The notes beneath the pieces are model-generated. The model did no database searches, was not told where the DNA came from, and saw nothing but the letters and a program-made list of their open reading frames with translations. Source: Cristatella mucedo (lineage: Eukaryota; Bryozoa; Phylactolaemata; Cristatellidae). From it: DNA of 64,000 nt. The stretch lies in assembly GCA_009760855.2 (NCBI GenBank), contig WPIO01000068.1, positions 498,501-562,500 of the forward strand, in the 5' to 3' direction. The translations under genes were made by a program, and so were the position numbers. Positions 12,767 through 26,146 of the stretch are shown here, piece by piece (position 1 is the first letter of the stretch; every line of letters starts with the position of its first letter).

Positions 12767-13289
12767 CTGTCGCAAGTGGCCATCAACTCGCGCCGGAGAG
12801 GAACACTGCTGGGTCATGGCCCGGTTCGCTGCTTCTGCGACCGGCTCTTGCCGGGCGGTCGAGCTGCTTTGACTCAAGCTCGATATTCTGTGCCTGCTTC
12901 TGCTCAAGCTAACTGCCTACGCCCTCTCGCGGCTGCTCTCGTTAACATATTCGGCACTTCCGATAGCGATACGTGGCTGCTGCTCCCACCATGTTCCCAT
13001 GCAGGCGTGCCTCGGGCTGCAGTCGCTGGCACCAATATCTCTCGACCAATCGCCTGTTAATTAGGTTGGCTCGTGGGGGGGGGGGGGAGGTCCCGCCAGC
13101 GACTCTAAAGCCAACACACTGCTCGCGGAAAGGACTCTCGGTGCACCGGTAGATCCCCGTCCGGAAAATTACCCGCGTATGAATATTCAATTTCAGACTG
13201 AGCAATCAGCTGTTGCGTCGAAGCAGTCATCGTGCACGTACACAGTGGCAGAACCAGCATCCTCATCTAGGCGGCAAGACCACGTAAAT

Positions 13290-13378
13290 ACCACTCGGCC
13301 TTTGAGTGGGCTATAGAAAACTCTCTTGCGAAACACCCGAGTTGTTTTTGGAGTTACAGACGGAAGTACATTACATTA
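13290..13378 (+). mobile_element. LINE-B 3' UTR fragment
   Basis: GTGGGCTATAGAAAACTCTC, AACACCCGAGTT and GTTACAGACGGAAGTACATT followed by ACATTAC are the terminal LINE-B sequence. Confidence 0.75.
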
Positions 13379-14999
13379 CTGGCAATATTTTTATTCAAGG
13401 GCAAGACCCGCCGGATTTTCAAGTAGGTGGGGCCGGACCAGAAAATAATAAAAAATTCTAGCTTAAAATCAGTGTTTATTCGACACGAACTCAGCGGTCG
13501 CTCATTGAACGGAATTAAAGCATACATTTTTCGCTGATGCCGGTCGTTGGCTTAATGATAGGGGGCGGTCCAGCCGTTGCCCAGCTGTAGAGTGGGACAA
13601 ATGCCCCCCTGTCCCCGGTCCCCTGACTCCACCATGGCAGTACTGCCTTTAATGGCATTTTCTGCAGCCGTACTAATACAGAGGACGACAATGAGAAACC
13701 TGTTTCCAAGTAGCACGTCGAGCTGGCAAAGAATCGGGAGCACTCCGTCTGGCCTTACCACGACTCTTCGTTCCTATTATTCAAGATTTCCCGTGCTAAG
13801 GTAGCTGATGTATGCTGACTCTGACGAGGTCCATCCTCTGCCGGGTGGAGTAGCCTGGCCCTACCCCTAGAGGACTCAGCTTTTTCGAGCACAAATACAT
13901 GAACAATGGCACCTTCGAAGCCACAAGGGCACCTTGTTCTCTGAATCGGTACTAATGAAAATAACGGACGTGCTGGGTAACAGCAGGAAGTACTTGACTG
14001 CTGGGTTTCTGTAGACAGTCCCTCGAGGTTGCCTACGGCCGCGTCGTATGCATGTACAACTGCCTCTACACTCTCGGCTAACTGCTGAAAGCATACGCGA
14101 TGACGTATTCCATGAACCGTCAGCATGTCGTGACCCATCGTCAAACAAGGCGGAGAACTACTGTCGTTACAGCTAGCGACTGCTGACTGGCAAATGGCAT
14201 GCATATCTGTGCATACCGGCATATGCATTGTATGCATTTGCAAATGCTCGGCATGCACCGTGGCTCCACAAAGTCAATGAGGACCAAGCAACTGTTGTGC
14301 TGCTGGAAAGTTGCCCACAGCGACCGTCTCAACACGGCGGCTTCTTTAAGTTTTTATATGGCTTTCGATGAGCGGTCGAGGTAGTAAGTCGGTGGCATTT
14401 AATGCTTGCAAGCACAATGGGCAACAGCAAAGGGTCAAGGACAGACCAATGTAGACCCCACAAACTTTACTGGTAAGTTAGATGAGAATTGACAGCCACA
14501 CTAAATCGATTGCAGGCGATCGGAAAAGCATGATTCGAACAGAATGCCAGAGCCAGATTAATGGTTTCTCTCAATCGTTCAATGAGGAATCCGATGATCA
14601 ATAGTGCTGATTTTGCATCGCCGACCATGCTCAGAAGCCATTGTGTCTCTGATCGATTTGTAAAATACTCCACAGCCTCACAGAACCCCCTCCCCATAGC
14701 CAATCAGCTCGGTGACTGCCTTTGCTCATGGTAATATTTCATAGCTTCCAATAATTCCCGATGGTCGGTGGGAGGGTTTGTAACCAGGAGCACAGCCTCA
14801 ATGTTGGGCACAAAGAGAGGCTTGGCCGACTAATCCTGGCATCTATTCAGAAGCAAAGCACATGGTGCTGTAGGTTTTTTGCAAGCAATTTCACGTCACT
14901 GTGGGCTAGATTCAAAGTGGTAAGACAATCTGGTAATTGCCACTCACTCGTGGCCAGATATCGTACCCGCAGCCATTTAAGATCCAACGACATTGATGT

Positions 15000-15597
15000 A
15001 AAAATAACAATATAAATGCACTTGATAAAGCGCCGTCAGAGAACTCAATCTCTCTCTAGGTGCTTTACATTTGCTGCAAAGGGAAATGCAATTGAGTGAG
15101 TAATATCATGCTTGATAAACCAACAAAATGAATAACATGGTTAGGGGTGACATGCACAGGGTAAGCTTGCAAATGTGGTTAGTGGCAGCTTGCAGTGTCA
15201 GCACGCATAAGCACATCAAGGGAGAATCACAGGGACCCACTAAATGCTGTCCTAAATAGGTGTGTTTTTAAATTCTTTTTAAATGTGGTCAGGTCAGGGG
15301 ATGTTCTGACGCAGGTCGGGAGGGAGTTCCAGGCTTCGGGAGCCTACGAACTAAATGCATGGTCTCCAAAGGGTTTAAGGTTTGTACGAGGTATTTGTAG
15401 ATTGTTGGATTCGGAAAAGCGGGTGATACGATGCTTGGCCTGATGGGGGAGTAGATCTGAGAGATAGGCTGGAGCCAAAGAATGAAGTGACCTAAAAGTG
15501 AGCGATAAAACCTTGAAGTCAATCAGTTGGTTGACTGGTAGCCAGTGCAGGTCGGCGAGAAGTGGTGTAAAGTGGCAACTGCGATGTGAGCACAAAG
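15000..15597 (-). mobile_element. LINE-A copy, 5' truncated
   Basis: The minus strand encodes the ORF2 C-terminus in two shifted pieces ([20 protein letters not shown] and [19 protein letters not shown]). The copy then runs through the 3' UTR and tail (AGCGCCGTCAGAGAACTCAA, CTCTCTCTAGGTGC). It ends abruptly at about 15597, where the sequence no longer matches. Confidence 0.9.
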
Positions 15598-16429
15598 TAG
15601 ATGCTTTGCCTAAAGATTTCGTTTGGTAATTATAAAAATGAATACCTCAGCAGTGCCGTGATCACAGCAGGCGTACACAATCTCAACTGCTAGAGAAGAT
15701 GTGACATTTGGCTGCTGTCAAAGTAGTGGATTGACTGCTTGAGCAGTCCGGCTAAGGAACAGTTTCTATACTCACTGCATACTCACTGCACAATTTTCGG
15801 TGGCTTTGAGGATTTCACACGGCAAGAACTGTCGGTCAGACCTAGTGTCAAACACTCCAAATGAATGTTCAAACCAGGCAGTGGGGTAAGTCGATCGTCG
15901 TCCAATCAGTCGATTACCTCCGAAACTGTGCTGAGCTGCCGTGCTGGCATGTGCCGGAGCAGGTTGGGGCCCAGAAGGTTGTGGTGTCTTGCACTAGAGC
16001 GAACTAGTATTGGAAAGGCTGCAAAAAATGGCCGGGACACGCAGCAACTTTTGATCTGGTGTACACAACTTTACCGCAACCTGCTTTAATCGTGCACAGT
16101 AAATAAAATGAGCTTAGTAAAAGGTAAGAACAGTTTCAGTTCCGTATATTATTTTTGCAGCGCTTAAATGAAGTTACGCCAAAGCGATTACTATTAAACT
16201 GTCTGAACTGCCGGGTGACAGAGCCATCTAAGTGTTCGCCATCATGAGGCCTTACCATTCTCCCAAAGTCCTTCGACTTAAGAAAAGCAATTCTTTAGCT
16301 AAGGTGTGATCCTACTCAGCTCTCAGCTTTCTAGTTGTCTCCCTTCAGATGCACTTAGTAGGACTCTGGTCTGAAATTGACTAGGCCTAATTAACATGAT
16401 AGCCACAAACTAAATTCAACAGCATAGCC

Positions 16430-17160
16430 GAAAAATATTGAATTTGCTTAGCCTCACCCTTAGGCTCATTGCACTGCTGGAAAATAAAATCATCTCAATA
16501 CTAGCTCATTGCGTTAGATATTGCAACGTTCTGGGTAAGTTTGAAATAAGCAACTCGAATCATGCCAGGTATTCGCTGAAAAAGCAGCCCCAGACCACGA
16601 CCTCTTTGCCACTAAATCATACCACCATCTAAAGGCAATTATCATTGGGACTTTCATGAGAGCAACAATGCACGTACTATATTCATTTTCGGTTATCCAA
16701 AATAGCGAATATATTCTCATTGCTCCATTCGTTTTAGCTCCAGTCTTCGTAGGTCAAGTGTGCTCTTGCTCAAGCCTATTCCAAAAGAGCCACTTTATGC
16801 TTGATAGATAGGTCGCATTTTTTTTTATTCCGAGCAAGCATACGTTGTTTATCTAATCGATGCCTAGTCGTATCGCAGCCAGGTAGCTGCCATGTAGCAG
16901 CCTGCAGTCTGCGAGCATGATCTCTCATCCGGATGAAGTGATGCCTAAAGCTTCGGTCTTTATCAGTCTGTCCTTGCGGGTGCAAAGACATGCAGGCGAT
17001 CGGATCTGGTTTCGCCATCGATACAGGTAGCAGCCACCTTATTCAGGTTGTACATCAGTGAAGTCTCACCGATACGTACTCGAAAAGCGATTGCAACATT
17101 GCTAAGTCCCCTTCGGTGCAAAGGCAACACTCGGGACCTTGGTAGGTAAAGGCAGTCCAC
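16430..17160 (-). mobile_element. Tc1-like transposase fossil, near complete
   Basis: Read on the minus strand with frameshifts, the order is that of a Tc1 transposase. It starts with an N-terminal paired-type helix-turn-helix (LHRRGLSNVAIAFRVRIGET, then NKVAATCIDGETRSDR). Next come the linker region (DHARRLQAATWQLPG, ARNKKKCDLSIKHKVALLE), the catalytic-core part VVVWGCFFSEYLA, and a remnant FIFQQCNEP where active copies have the second catalytic aspartate (Q-D-N-A-P). Stops and shifts show that it is dead. I could not identify its inverted termini. Confidence 0.8.
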
Positions 17161-17514
17161 TACATGGTCTTAGGCATGCCGTTTTGCGATAGCATCAGGC
17201 TAGAAAAAGGGCATAGTTGGTGCACTGCTGTTCTCATACTAGTGCGGATGTCTAAGAGCCGCTAAAACGGATAACACGGTCGTTATCAAGGTGCTGCAAA
17301 ATGGCGAAATCTACCATTCTTAAGTGGATTTTAAAGGTCGAAGGTACGTTCTGACGCTATTGTTCTGTTGCATACAGAACTTTATGAAAATGCAATCGCG
17401 AAAGGCTGCACTCGTTCTGTGTGCTTCGGTCTAATGTCACATAGCAGAATGCCTATAAACTACTCACCATAAAAAGAGGTCATCGATACTTTTCCGCAGG
17501 AATTTATACCTGTG

Positions 17515-17665
17515 AGTGCTGTTTTCGGCGGCAGCAGCACAAGCACCAGCAGCAGCCATACTAGAACCGTCAGCAGCAATGCTGGCAGCACCCGAAGCAC
17601 CAGCGCCAGCAGCAGAATTTCCCAAGTGAAAAACCAGCACCAGCTGCACGAGCAGCAGAGTTTCC
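17515..17665 (+). repeat. CAGCAG/CACCAG-rich imperfect repeat
   Basis: GCAGCAGCACAAGCACCAGC and similar triplet strings recur over about 150 bp. The open minus frames here (17460-17723) are simple leucine- or alanine-rich translations of this repeat. Confidence 0.6.
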
Positions 17666-18738
17666 AAAGGGGGAAAACTCGGTAGCTGTCCGGTATTGCT
17701 AGCAATATGCCCAAGACAGGCACCGAGCTGATCTACAGAGTGGTAGAGCGATCGTAGCAGCAGGCAGTGGCACCAAGCTCATCTTTCAACTCATTCTTAT
17801 TTTAGATGTCCTTTGCCACACACACCTCTTCCTGCCTTCCTTCTTTAGAAGCCACATCGTCCTCATTAGCCACAAAAGCTATGGGTTGAAATAGAAAGAT
17901 GCAGAACCTGTTCCTGCTTACTTGCCAAGTCTGCCAGACTCACGAATGAGAGGAGCAATGACACATACTGTCACCAGTCTCCCAGCCCTAAACAGCTGCT
18001 GCCCTGCAGCAGCCAGGCTGCTGAACCTCCGATAAGCAGACGCATGCCGGCTATATCAGCTCACTCACAGTCTCATTTTGCTGCAATATCGTCCTGTGAT
18101 CTTTTGGCATAATCACTGTACCCGCAGGCTTGCTTCGGCTGCAGTTGGAGAGTAACTGAACATTACGAGCTACCTTACTCTTGTACAGTTACGTCAACAC
18201 TCTAGCCTATAAGCAGGCTTCCGGGTGGAGCCTGTAGGCAGGATGCAGGTAGGAATGTCCTTGTATATGTAAGTCTTAAACACCAGGCAGACAGTCACCG
18301 GTCCAGCATAACAGTCTTTGTGTGGGAATAGATCGTCTACCGTCCTTTTAGAGACTTCCGCCGAGCAGCTAACGACTCTGGGAGCTGCTTCACCACGACA
18401 AAGAGGGGAAGAGGTGGTGGTATCATTCCTACTTTGGTGAGTAGTCATAGAGTAATGCAGCTGAGCTGGTGTTGACTATGTGGCTGACCTGGGGAGCTGC
18501 CAGAAAAAGACGAACCAATCAGAAGTGCCATTTGCGGTCTTAAGGGGCTTCTGCCTTGAAATAGAGTGGTTGCCGAGCTGCAGTGCTGATGTTGTACCAC
18601 CCCTCCCACGAGATTGAAATGCAGCTGACAGTTCCAGTCACCACCGTGCACTGCTTCACTTTCAGCAGTGCAGCCATCGCAATGTGTGAATGCGTGTAGT
18701 GTGTGCCCTCGCGAGTGCTTGAGTGCAAGTGCTGTGTG

Positions 18739-18882
<144 letters not shown>

Positions 18883-18989
18883 AGGGAATGACTGAGAGAC
18901 AGCATGACTGAGAGACAGCATCATCAGCATCGAAGTAGCCAGCACTTTGAAACGATATTAACGTTATTCCATGGTCAACTTTCAAAGCT

Positions 18990-19100
18990 AACAGGAAATA
19001 TATTGTATTGTCATAACAAAAAATACAATATATTGTAATTGTAAATAGTTTAATTTATTGTCATTGTTATCGATGCAAATACAATTTATTGACTTGACAT
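18990..19100. repeat. AT-rich patch with AATACAATATATTGT palindromes
   Basis: TATATTGTATTGTCATAACA and AAATACAATATATTGTAATT recur here and, related, at 21,065-21,165. The core ACAATATATTGT is a perfect palindrome. It may be the termini of a degraded DNA transposon; no protein is recognised. Confidence 0.5.
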
Positions 19101-19614
19101 GCATTTTCAATAGCATCATTGTTAGATGTTGATCGCAAAAATAGTTTTGCTTTGATCTCTCACATCAGTCACTCAATTTTCCTTCTCGTCCGTCTTCCCT
19201 TCTTCTTCTGTTTCTTTGTCATTCACAACTACAGCTACTAGTGAGAATTTCACAGATCTCTATTTTGCTTGAGGAGAACCACAGCTAGCGTGCATGGTTG
19301 AAGACTTCGACGTTTTTGAGAAAATATCCACTTGCTCAGGAAGAACAACCGTTCAGCAACAATCAAAGTCGGCAGCAGAAACTTGGTATCAACGTGCGTG
19401 GATGCGGGTGCCTGTTGCATACGCTGCTGCTTCAATGTACACTCGGTAAAGAAAAGACTAAAATAATCAATGCCGTCAGAATTATTTGACTGAGATGTAA
19501 ATAATATCTGCACCAGTTGCCAGGTACTTCTTGACGTCAAATGATGGCAACGATACAATCAGTGACTGGAGCAGGACATGTGATTTGGCTGTGGTTTCAT
19601 CATGAGCTTGAAGA

Positions 19615-20790
19615 TAACAACAATAATAATTATAATGCACTTGATAACACGCCCTCAGAGAAATCAATCTCTTTCTAGGCACTTTGCTGCAAAGGGAAAC
19701 ACAATTGAATGGAGAGTAATATCATGCTTGATAAGCAACATGAATAACATGGTTAGGGGTGACATGCACAGGTTCAGCATGCAGATGTGGTTAGTGGCAG
19801 GCCGCATGCACAGTGTCAGCACGCTTAAGCACATGAAGGACGAATCACAGGGACCCACTAAATGCTGTCCTAAATTGGGTTGTTTTTAAGTTCTTTTTAA
19901 ATGTGGTCAAATCAGGGGATATTCTGACACAGGTCGGGAGGGAGCTCCAGGCTTCGGGAGCATACGAACTAAATGCACGGTCTCCAAAGGATTTGAGCTT
20001 TGTATGAGGTATTGGAAGGCTGTAGGATTCCGAAAAGCTGGTGGTACGATGCTTGGCCTGGTGGGGGAGTAGATCTGAGAGATAGGCTGGAGCCAAAGAA
20101 TGAAGCAACCTAAAAGTGAGCGACAAAACCATGAAGTCGATCCGTTGGTCTGGTAGCCAGTGCAGGTCGGCGAGAAGTGGAGTAATGTGGCAACTGCGAC
20201 GCTCCCGACACACAAGCCTAGCTGCGGAGTTTTGCACGAGCTGTAATCGCCTGATTGCACATGGCGGTAGGCCAGTAAGGAGTGAGTTACAAAAGTCAAG
20301 ACGGGATGCCACGAATGCATGGACCAACTTAAAAGGGGGTATCCTTATGTAAGCAAGCCCAATTTTTAGCAATGCTATGAAGCTGAAAGTAGGCAGATTT
20401 GACTGTGGAGCTGATGTGGTCATCTAACAAGAGGTCACTTTGGAACACGACACCTAGATTTCGAGCTGATTCAACAAGAGATATGCTGGCAGAGCCCATT
20501 TTGAGCGGCAGCTTTTCCAATTTGTGAATCACACTGGGTTTGCCCATAACTAGTAAGTTACTTTTATCATCGTTTAGTTTTAGAAAATTTGCTGCCATCC
20601 ATGTGCGGACGTCATCAATACATGCAGCAAGTGAGTTGAGAGAATTCGAGGTGCTCGAAGGCTGAGAGGGATCAAAGCAAAGGTTTAACTGAGTGACATC
20701 CACATAGAAGTGAAAGCCTAGATTGTGCTTCTCAATTACACCAGCAAGAGGGAGAGTATAACCGTTAAAAGAACCTGACATAAGGTATTA
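19615..20790 (-). mobile_element. LINE-A copy with mutated reverse-transcriptase motif
   Basis: This is one of the longest copies. On the minus strand it starts at FHFYVDVTQLNLCFDPSQPS, which aligns with the YADD box but reads YVDV, losing both catalytic aspartates. It continues through the thumb-like region (CIDDVRTWMAANFLKLNDD, SARNLGVVFQSDL), the C-terminal [19 protein letters not shown] block, and the 3' UTR and tail. The element is inactive. Confidence 0.92.
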
Positions 20791-21064
20791 GATAATAAGG
20801 CATAAGATTTAGATATTAGATGCTTTGAAGCATTGCCAAAGAAGAGGCAACAGGTGGCTTTGTTGGATTTTGGAGCAGTGAGACGACCCAGCCAACTGAG
20901 CGAAGTATTTGGAATTTGGATTCTGGAAGAAAAATGATAACATTGTGTCCACCACACAGGCTGCACGGATTTACCCAGTGTCTGCTATCCACACAATGCA
21001 GTCAGCCTTTGGAAGTGCTGTCAAAACTAAAAAAAAACTAAACTGCCCATAAGTATTGCAATAA

Positions 21065-21165
21065 TATTGATACTGTTCATCTGGAAAATACAATATATGG
21101 ATATCGTTACAACACCCAATGCAATATATTGTTAACAACACAATACAATATATTGTCCCATACAT
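21065..21165. repeat. AT-rich patch with ACAATATATTGT palindromes
   Basis: CAATATATGGATATCG, GCAATATATTGTTAAC and TACAATATATTGTCCC resemble the patch at 18,990-19,100. Copy boundaries are not resolved. Confidence 0.45.
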
Positions 21166-22069
21166 TCTCTTTTTCCGGATCCCTGGTCAGTACTACCTAC
21201 GTCTGTCCTGTACCAGATATAGTGCAATTCTGTTTTCTCTTTACAAAAGTGAAAACTCTCCCAGATGGCATCTTTTCGCTGGGAGCAAAATTAAATTGTC
21301 ACACAATCAGCAGTAGTGTTGGCATTTTCAGTAGTCATTAGGATTGCTACATGATACTGCTGGTTCACCTGTGGTGGCAGGTTGCACTGGGCACGCTGCC
21401 CAGTGCCGCCTGGGCATCTATCTACGGGAGTTACTCAACCTGTTTAAAAAAGGGGCCACTTGCTGACCAAAGGGGAGAGGCTTGCCCATAGGGGATGATT
21501 TCAAGCCTGCCCACCACTTACTTAGAGCAACAGCAGCTAGCTAGCCAGCCACAGGTATGGCAACCGGTGGCACAGAAACACATCTGGGGGTGACACGTTG
21601 GCTGTATCTTCGGTCAACCACCGTCAGTATGCACAACTCCCGGTTTGTTCCTTCTTGGTAAAAAAAAGGTCAACACCACCACCCCCCCCCTCTGCAAAGC
21701 CTGCTACTTCAGTCGTTCTACACGGCAACCGTGGTATGCAATGTCACGTGACCACATAGATGTGAAGCTGAGCACTTGGCAGCATAGCAGCTGGTGCGAC
21801 CCAGCACGGATACCCGGGCATATGGTAAGATCTGCCTGGGCCTAGCTTGCCTGCAGAGCCAGATGGCACCAACCTTGGACACCCAAGCATCATTAATCCG
21901 AGCACCAGGGGCAAGGAATTCCATCGCCAACTGCCTATTGGAGGGAGGGGAGCTGAAAGACCTCTAGCTCCCGGGGAAGCAGCAGTTAGCTCACGAAGCT
22001 GGCTGGAGGTAAATGTAACATACCACCGTCCGGAAAGACCCCCTCCGGGTCCCGTGAAAGCAAGTGACT

Positions 22070-22070
<1 letters not shown>

Positions 22071-22132
<62 letters not shown>
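22071..22132 (+). repeat. (GA)n microsatellite
   Basis: About 31 GA units directly follow AAGCAAGTGACTC and are followed by CAAGAGACATGGC. No interruption is visible. Confidence 0.97.
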
Positions 22133-22134
<2 letters not shown>

Positions 22135-22659
22135 AGAGACATGGCTTCACCTTGGCCTTCGGCAGGGAAGGGCCTCCATACATCCATCCCTTAGATCCTG
22201 AGATCGGACACTGCCGGCAGTCTATCGGGCCTCACGGTGACCGAGTTTTCAGCTGCAGGCATTAGCTCCTGCTCACAGTGGCTGGATGGCTGGCTGACCG
22301 AAACCAGCAAGCCGTGGCCACAGCTGCGACCGAATCAGAAAGCAACTCCACTAGCTGAAAATCAATAGCCGCCCTTGCTCCATAGCCGCAGCAGGGTATG
22401 TCCCTCTTTATCTGCCTGAGCCATTAGTGGCACGAAGAGTAGGAGGAGAAGGATGGGCAACTGCTGCCTTGCCCCCATCGACAGTGACTGCAGCTGCTGC
22501 TCAGCACCTCGAGTGACCTCATCGAAGCTGAACCAAAGCCGGTCACAATCTTGCCAGAAAAACAGTGGAGGCAAAAGCCAAAAAAGACACGGGCGCACAC
22601 CTACTCGCGCATGCGTATACACACACAAACATGCACACACATATACACACACAAACATG

Positions 22660-22669
<10 letters not shown>

Positions 22670-22717
<48 letters not shown>

Positions 22718-22745
22718 AACATGCACACACACACACACACACACT
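22670..22745 (+). repeat. (CA)n microsatellite with CACAAACATGCA variants
   Basis: A CA tract is flanked on both sides by units of ACACAAACATGCACACAC (22,620-22,755). Threonine/histidine-rich open frames across it are artefacts. Confidence 0.9.
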
Positions 22746-23775
22746 AACATGCACACAGAGGTGCCTGACACATGCACAAGCATAAGCACACACCAGGCCT
22801 GCATGGCACATGCGACCCGGCAAATACAGCCTACCTGAGTGGCTGGCCAGTGGCAATTAGCACCAGTTTCATAGTTTTTGGGTCTAAACGTGGCAAGAAA
22901 TGGGCAAAGCATCTGAACCTGGACTGGGTTTCTCGAACGATAGCCTCTTAGTAACTGCCCCTCCCCCCGAACCAAGCAGATTGAACAACGATTGAACAGA
23001 GTCGAAACCTAGTTTCTTGTACAGACTGCCGAGACGAACTTCGGCTTAGGCCGTAGATGTCAATGCTCAAACGTATCGCTCAAGCCGATGGGCCTGGACA
23101 TGTCCGGTTCGCAGACCATGCTCTAGGACAGGTAGCAGGTAGCTGACCGGCAAAGCACTGGTGTGACCTTGGCTGCTGCAACAGGCCGTGCACTTTTAAC
23201 ACTGCAACTGCCAAATGCTGGCGCTCGGGCCTCTGAGTTCAAGCTTGCAAGTTACAGCTGCTGCAGCAGAAGCATTCGCCGGCCAGTCCCCTAACCGGTC
23301 ACTGGCTGAAGAGCAGGGCACGGATGACTCTACAAGCTACCGAAGCCCTGCCCAGGGGAAGCAGCCGAGAATGCACACTGCCGGCTCCTGTCGGATCAAG
23401 CTGACCGGAAGCAGCAGGATCCACCTCTCCATCTCTTGTCTCCTTTTTTCCCCCTCTGTCCACCCTCTCTCTCTCTCCCTCTCTCCCTCCCTCTCATTCT
23501 CCATCACACTGATGATTCTGTTTTTCTTGCCATTTTTCTACTCTTTTTCTCTTGTTCTCCATTTATCTGGCCGCTCGCTATTCAATTGACATACCAGGAC
23601 TACTTTAGGTCGCATCAATTTATCTTAGCTAAGGCCAACTCAGACTCTTATAAGAGCATTATGGAATCATTGATGCACAAGCCAATAAATTACTCATGCC
23701 GACAATCAAGCATCTCTTAACTTAATCGCTCGAAGGTCAATGCCATGCATAGCAATCGTTTAGGCAATCTAGCAG

Positions 23776-23860
23776 ATAATAATAATACTAATATATTTTA
23801 TATAGAGAACTCAATCTCTTTCTAGGCACTTTGCAATTTCTTCAAAGGAAGCAGATCGGT
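23776..23860 (-). mobile_element. LINE-A 3' tail
   Basis: AATAATAATACTAATA is followed by GAGAACTCAATCTCTTTCTA and GGCACTTTGCAATTTCTTC. Only the tail is recognisable. Confidence 0.75.
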
Positions 23861-24659
23861 TCACATGCTTCTTTGTAAGCAAGATAGACAAGATCAAAGA
23901 TATCACCCTCCCACAATCATCCATGAGATACACCGAATCTCAAAGTCCACTTCTCAGTCTAAAAAAAGAACTAGATCAATAAACCCTAAAGAAATGTCCT
24001 CATGTTTTGTCCGTGCATCCCTCAAAGAGGCTGTTGTCCAGTCACTCGCTATGACATCACCACTAGACGAGAAAGACTAGGAGAACTTACGGAAGCTTCT
24101 TCCCAGTCTCTCTATTGCCGCACCTACTATTAAACACACTAGAACTAGTAATGACAGATCAGCTAAACTCTTATATGAGAACTTCAAACCTAGCAAGTTC
24201 CGGTATTTGAGCAAGCCACTCCACTGGGGGGGGGCAGTGCACTGCAAGTTGTATGCTGTTGCAGTGTGACGACTTCACGAACGCTGACATGCACCCTCTG
24301 CTAGCTCTGCTGAGTGGCTCTCTTATCCTTTTTATAATAGTCATCACGTTTTTCTAAAGCACCTGTCATCTTTTATGAGCATCATTAGCATTGCACTACA
24401 ACGGCTTAGGGTCTTTAACAGTGGGAGCTTAATTCAGAGCTATGATATAAACAAACCTAAAGGTCAGCGGGCGAGACTTTAAAGTGTGAGCTATCCCAGT
24501 GATCTGATTTAGGTCCAAGCACTGGCACAACTTATACTCACCCAATTCCAATGAAATCACAGGGCACAACCAGGCTATCATTTTTATACACAGCTGAGCA
24601 CATGCTTTCATCCTATTCCTGAGTTCCAAGACGTCGAACTCTCTAAGCTCAACCGAGGA

Positions 24660-24874
24660 GGAATTTATTGCACACATTCACACTAAGATGACAGCAAACT
24701 TTCTCAATTTGATTGATGGTTAAATCAACCTATTCGTTATGAGCAAGCCTAGCGTTAGTCATAAACGAGTAATCTTAACTCTTAAACTGGGCTCGACCAG
24801 CATATCTCTAGTTGCCTATACATGGTATTTGGGTGCCCAGTTCCAAAAGATCTTTCAACAGATTATATTCATAT
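24660..24874 (+). mobile_element. LINE-A fragment, interrupted by an RLE-type LINE
   Basis: ATGACAGCAAACTTTCTCAA, then ATGAGCAAGCCTAGCGTTAG, then GGGCTCGACCAGCATATCTC match the LINE-A ORF2 region after the YADD box (compare 56,090-56,230). Homology resumes at about 26,320 beyond the inserted element. Confidence 0.7.
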
Positions 24875-26146
24875 TATACTCTATGTCGCTTCCTGTGCGG
24901 TCTACCGGACTTTGCATCAGTGCATTTCCCGTTTGCGCCTGGCTCTGCCGGCCGGCTTGGCTTGATCCGCTTCGAGACAAAGGCACCCATCCTACGAGCT
25001 GCGCAAGTCTGTCCCATGCTGTGCTCGCCCGATGCTCCGCATCCGCCAAGTCGCCTGTCACAGATTCGAGTGGGCAGTCGCCAGCCTGCATGGCATGCCA
25101 TCGTCCGATGAGGAGTGTTCGCGATACATGAGCCCAGCAGCCTTCGATCCTGGCAACACGGTTGGCCCGATTTTGCTGTGTTCAGAAGCGCATAAGTGCC
25201 TCAAGCGGCTCTCGTGTCGCCTTTCGCTGACCGGCCCTGCATTAGTGGCTGTGTCCACTAACCCTGACGGCATCGAGCACTGGGTCGTGCCACGGGTGGT
25301 CATCACGAAGCTGCTACAGTTTTCCAGGCTCGTGGAAGGCCGTGCTTGCGCAGCCCAGCCTGCACAAGGCAGGGTCAGCCCGATGCCTGGCCACGGACAG
25401 ATTCGACAGATTCGTCATTCATAGTCACCTTTTGATCGCGGGTCTTGGCCTGTCGTTCCGGGCTTGCGGTTCGTGCACCAAGCGCGCCTGGACGTGCTGC
25501 CAATGGCTGCTGCCAGGAGTTGGGCATCCTCTGGGACGGTTACCAGCTGCTGCTATGCTGCACGGAGGCATAGACCCGTTTGCCACGTGCTGAGCCACTG
25601 CCGCCGATGCTGCATGCAATTTGACCATGTAAATGGAGCTCTTCCGGCGACTGAGCTCAACTACATGTCGGCAGGCCACCTCCTCCAGCTTGCCGGTGGT
25701 CTGGCTCTCAAGCCGGACCTGGTCATTGACAACTGCATTGATTTAGTAGTTGTTGATGTGTCGTTCGACAGCTGCAAGGATGCTCTGATTATGGCAGCCC
25801 AGAACAAGACCGATAAATATGCAGCCATTGCCTGGTCTTTCCTGGTGGATACGGCTCGGCAGTGGTGAGGCCCTTCGTGGTCTGGGCTCTCGGCAGCTGG
25901 TGGCCAAGTAATTAAGCTTGTCTGGCCGAACTCAGCATCCTACGTGCCGAAAGGACGGTTTTAAGGCAGCAATGTCTCTCAGATGCCATTACCGACTCGA
26001 AAGCCGTGTGGTCCTTGTTCCTGAACCGGGTAGCCCGGGTAGCATCTGCAACACTGGCAGGGCAGGGCACTGCTGGCTAATGTATATATGCCCGTTAAAT
26101 ATTTTAATAAATCTTTAATACATATTACTATTATTATTATTATTAG
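24875..26146 (+). mobile_element. RLE-type LINE (R2/R4/NeSL-like) 3' half, degenerate
   Basis: The signature of the C-terminal restriction-like endonuclease of early-branching LINEs appears across several frames. A zinc-knuckle-like stretch (CASLSHAVLARCSA) is followed by CHRFEWAVASLHG. Next is LKPDLVIDNCIDLVVVDVSF, giving the K-P-D and V-D-V endonuclease motifs. The block MAAQNKTDKYAAIA follows, then ALGSWWPSN and CLSDAITDSKAVWSLF. The end is ATTATTATTATTATT. Frameshifts and stops mean it is inactive. It is flanked by imperfect copies of about 43 bp of target sequence. Confidence 0.7.

Larger units (their letters stand above)
20791..23775. other. Unassigned sequence with microsatellites
   Basis: A small minus-strand frame next to the LINE-A end (20,736-20,966) has a C-x-x-F-F/H pattern faintly like a BED finger, too weak to call. 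The rest is GC-neutral sequence with the GA and CA arrays listed and a CT-rich stretch at 23,450-23,500. Confidence 0.45.

Noticed and set aside
20736-20966. BED-finger-like C-x-x-F-F pattern next to LINE-A
   Set aside because: Spacing and the histidines do not fit a BED finger well enough, and there is no transposase core nearby.
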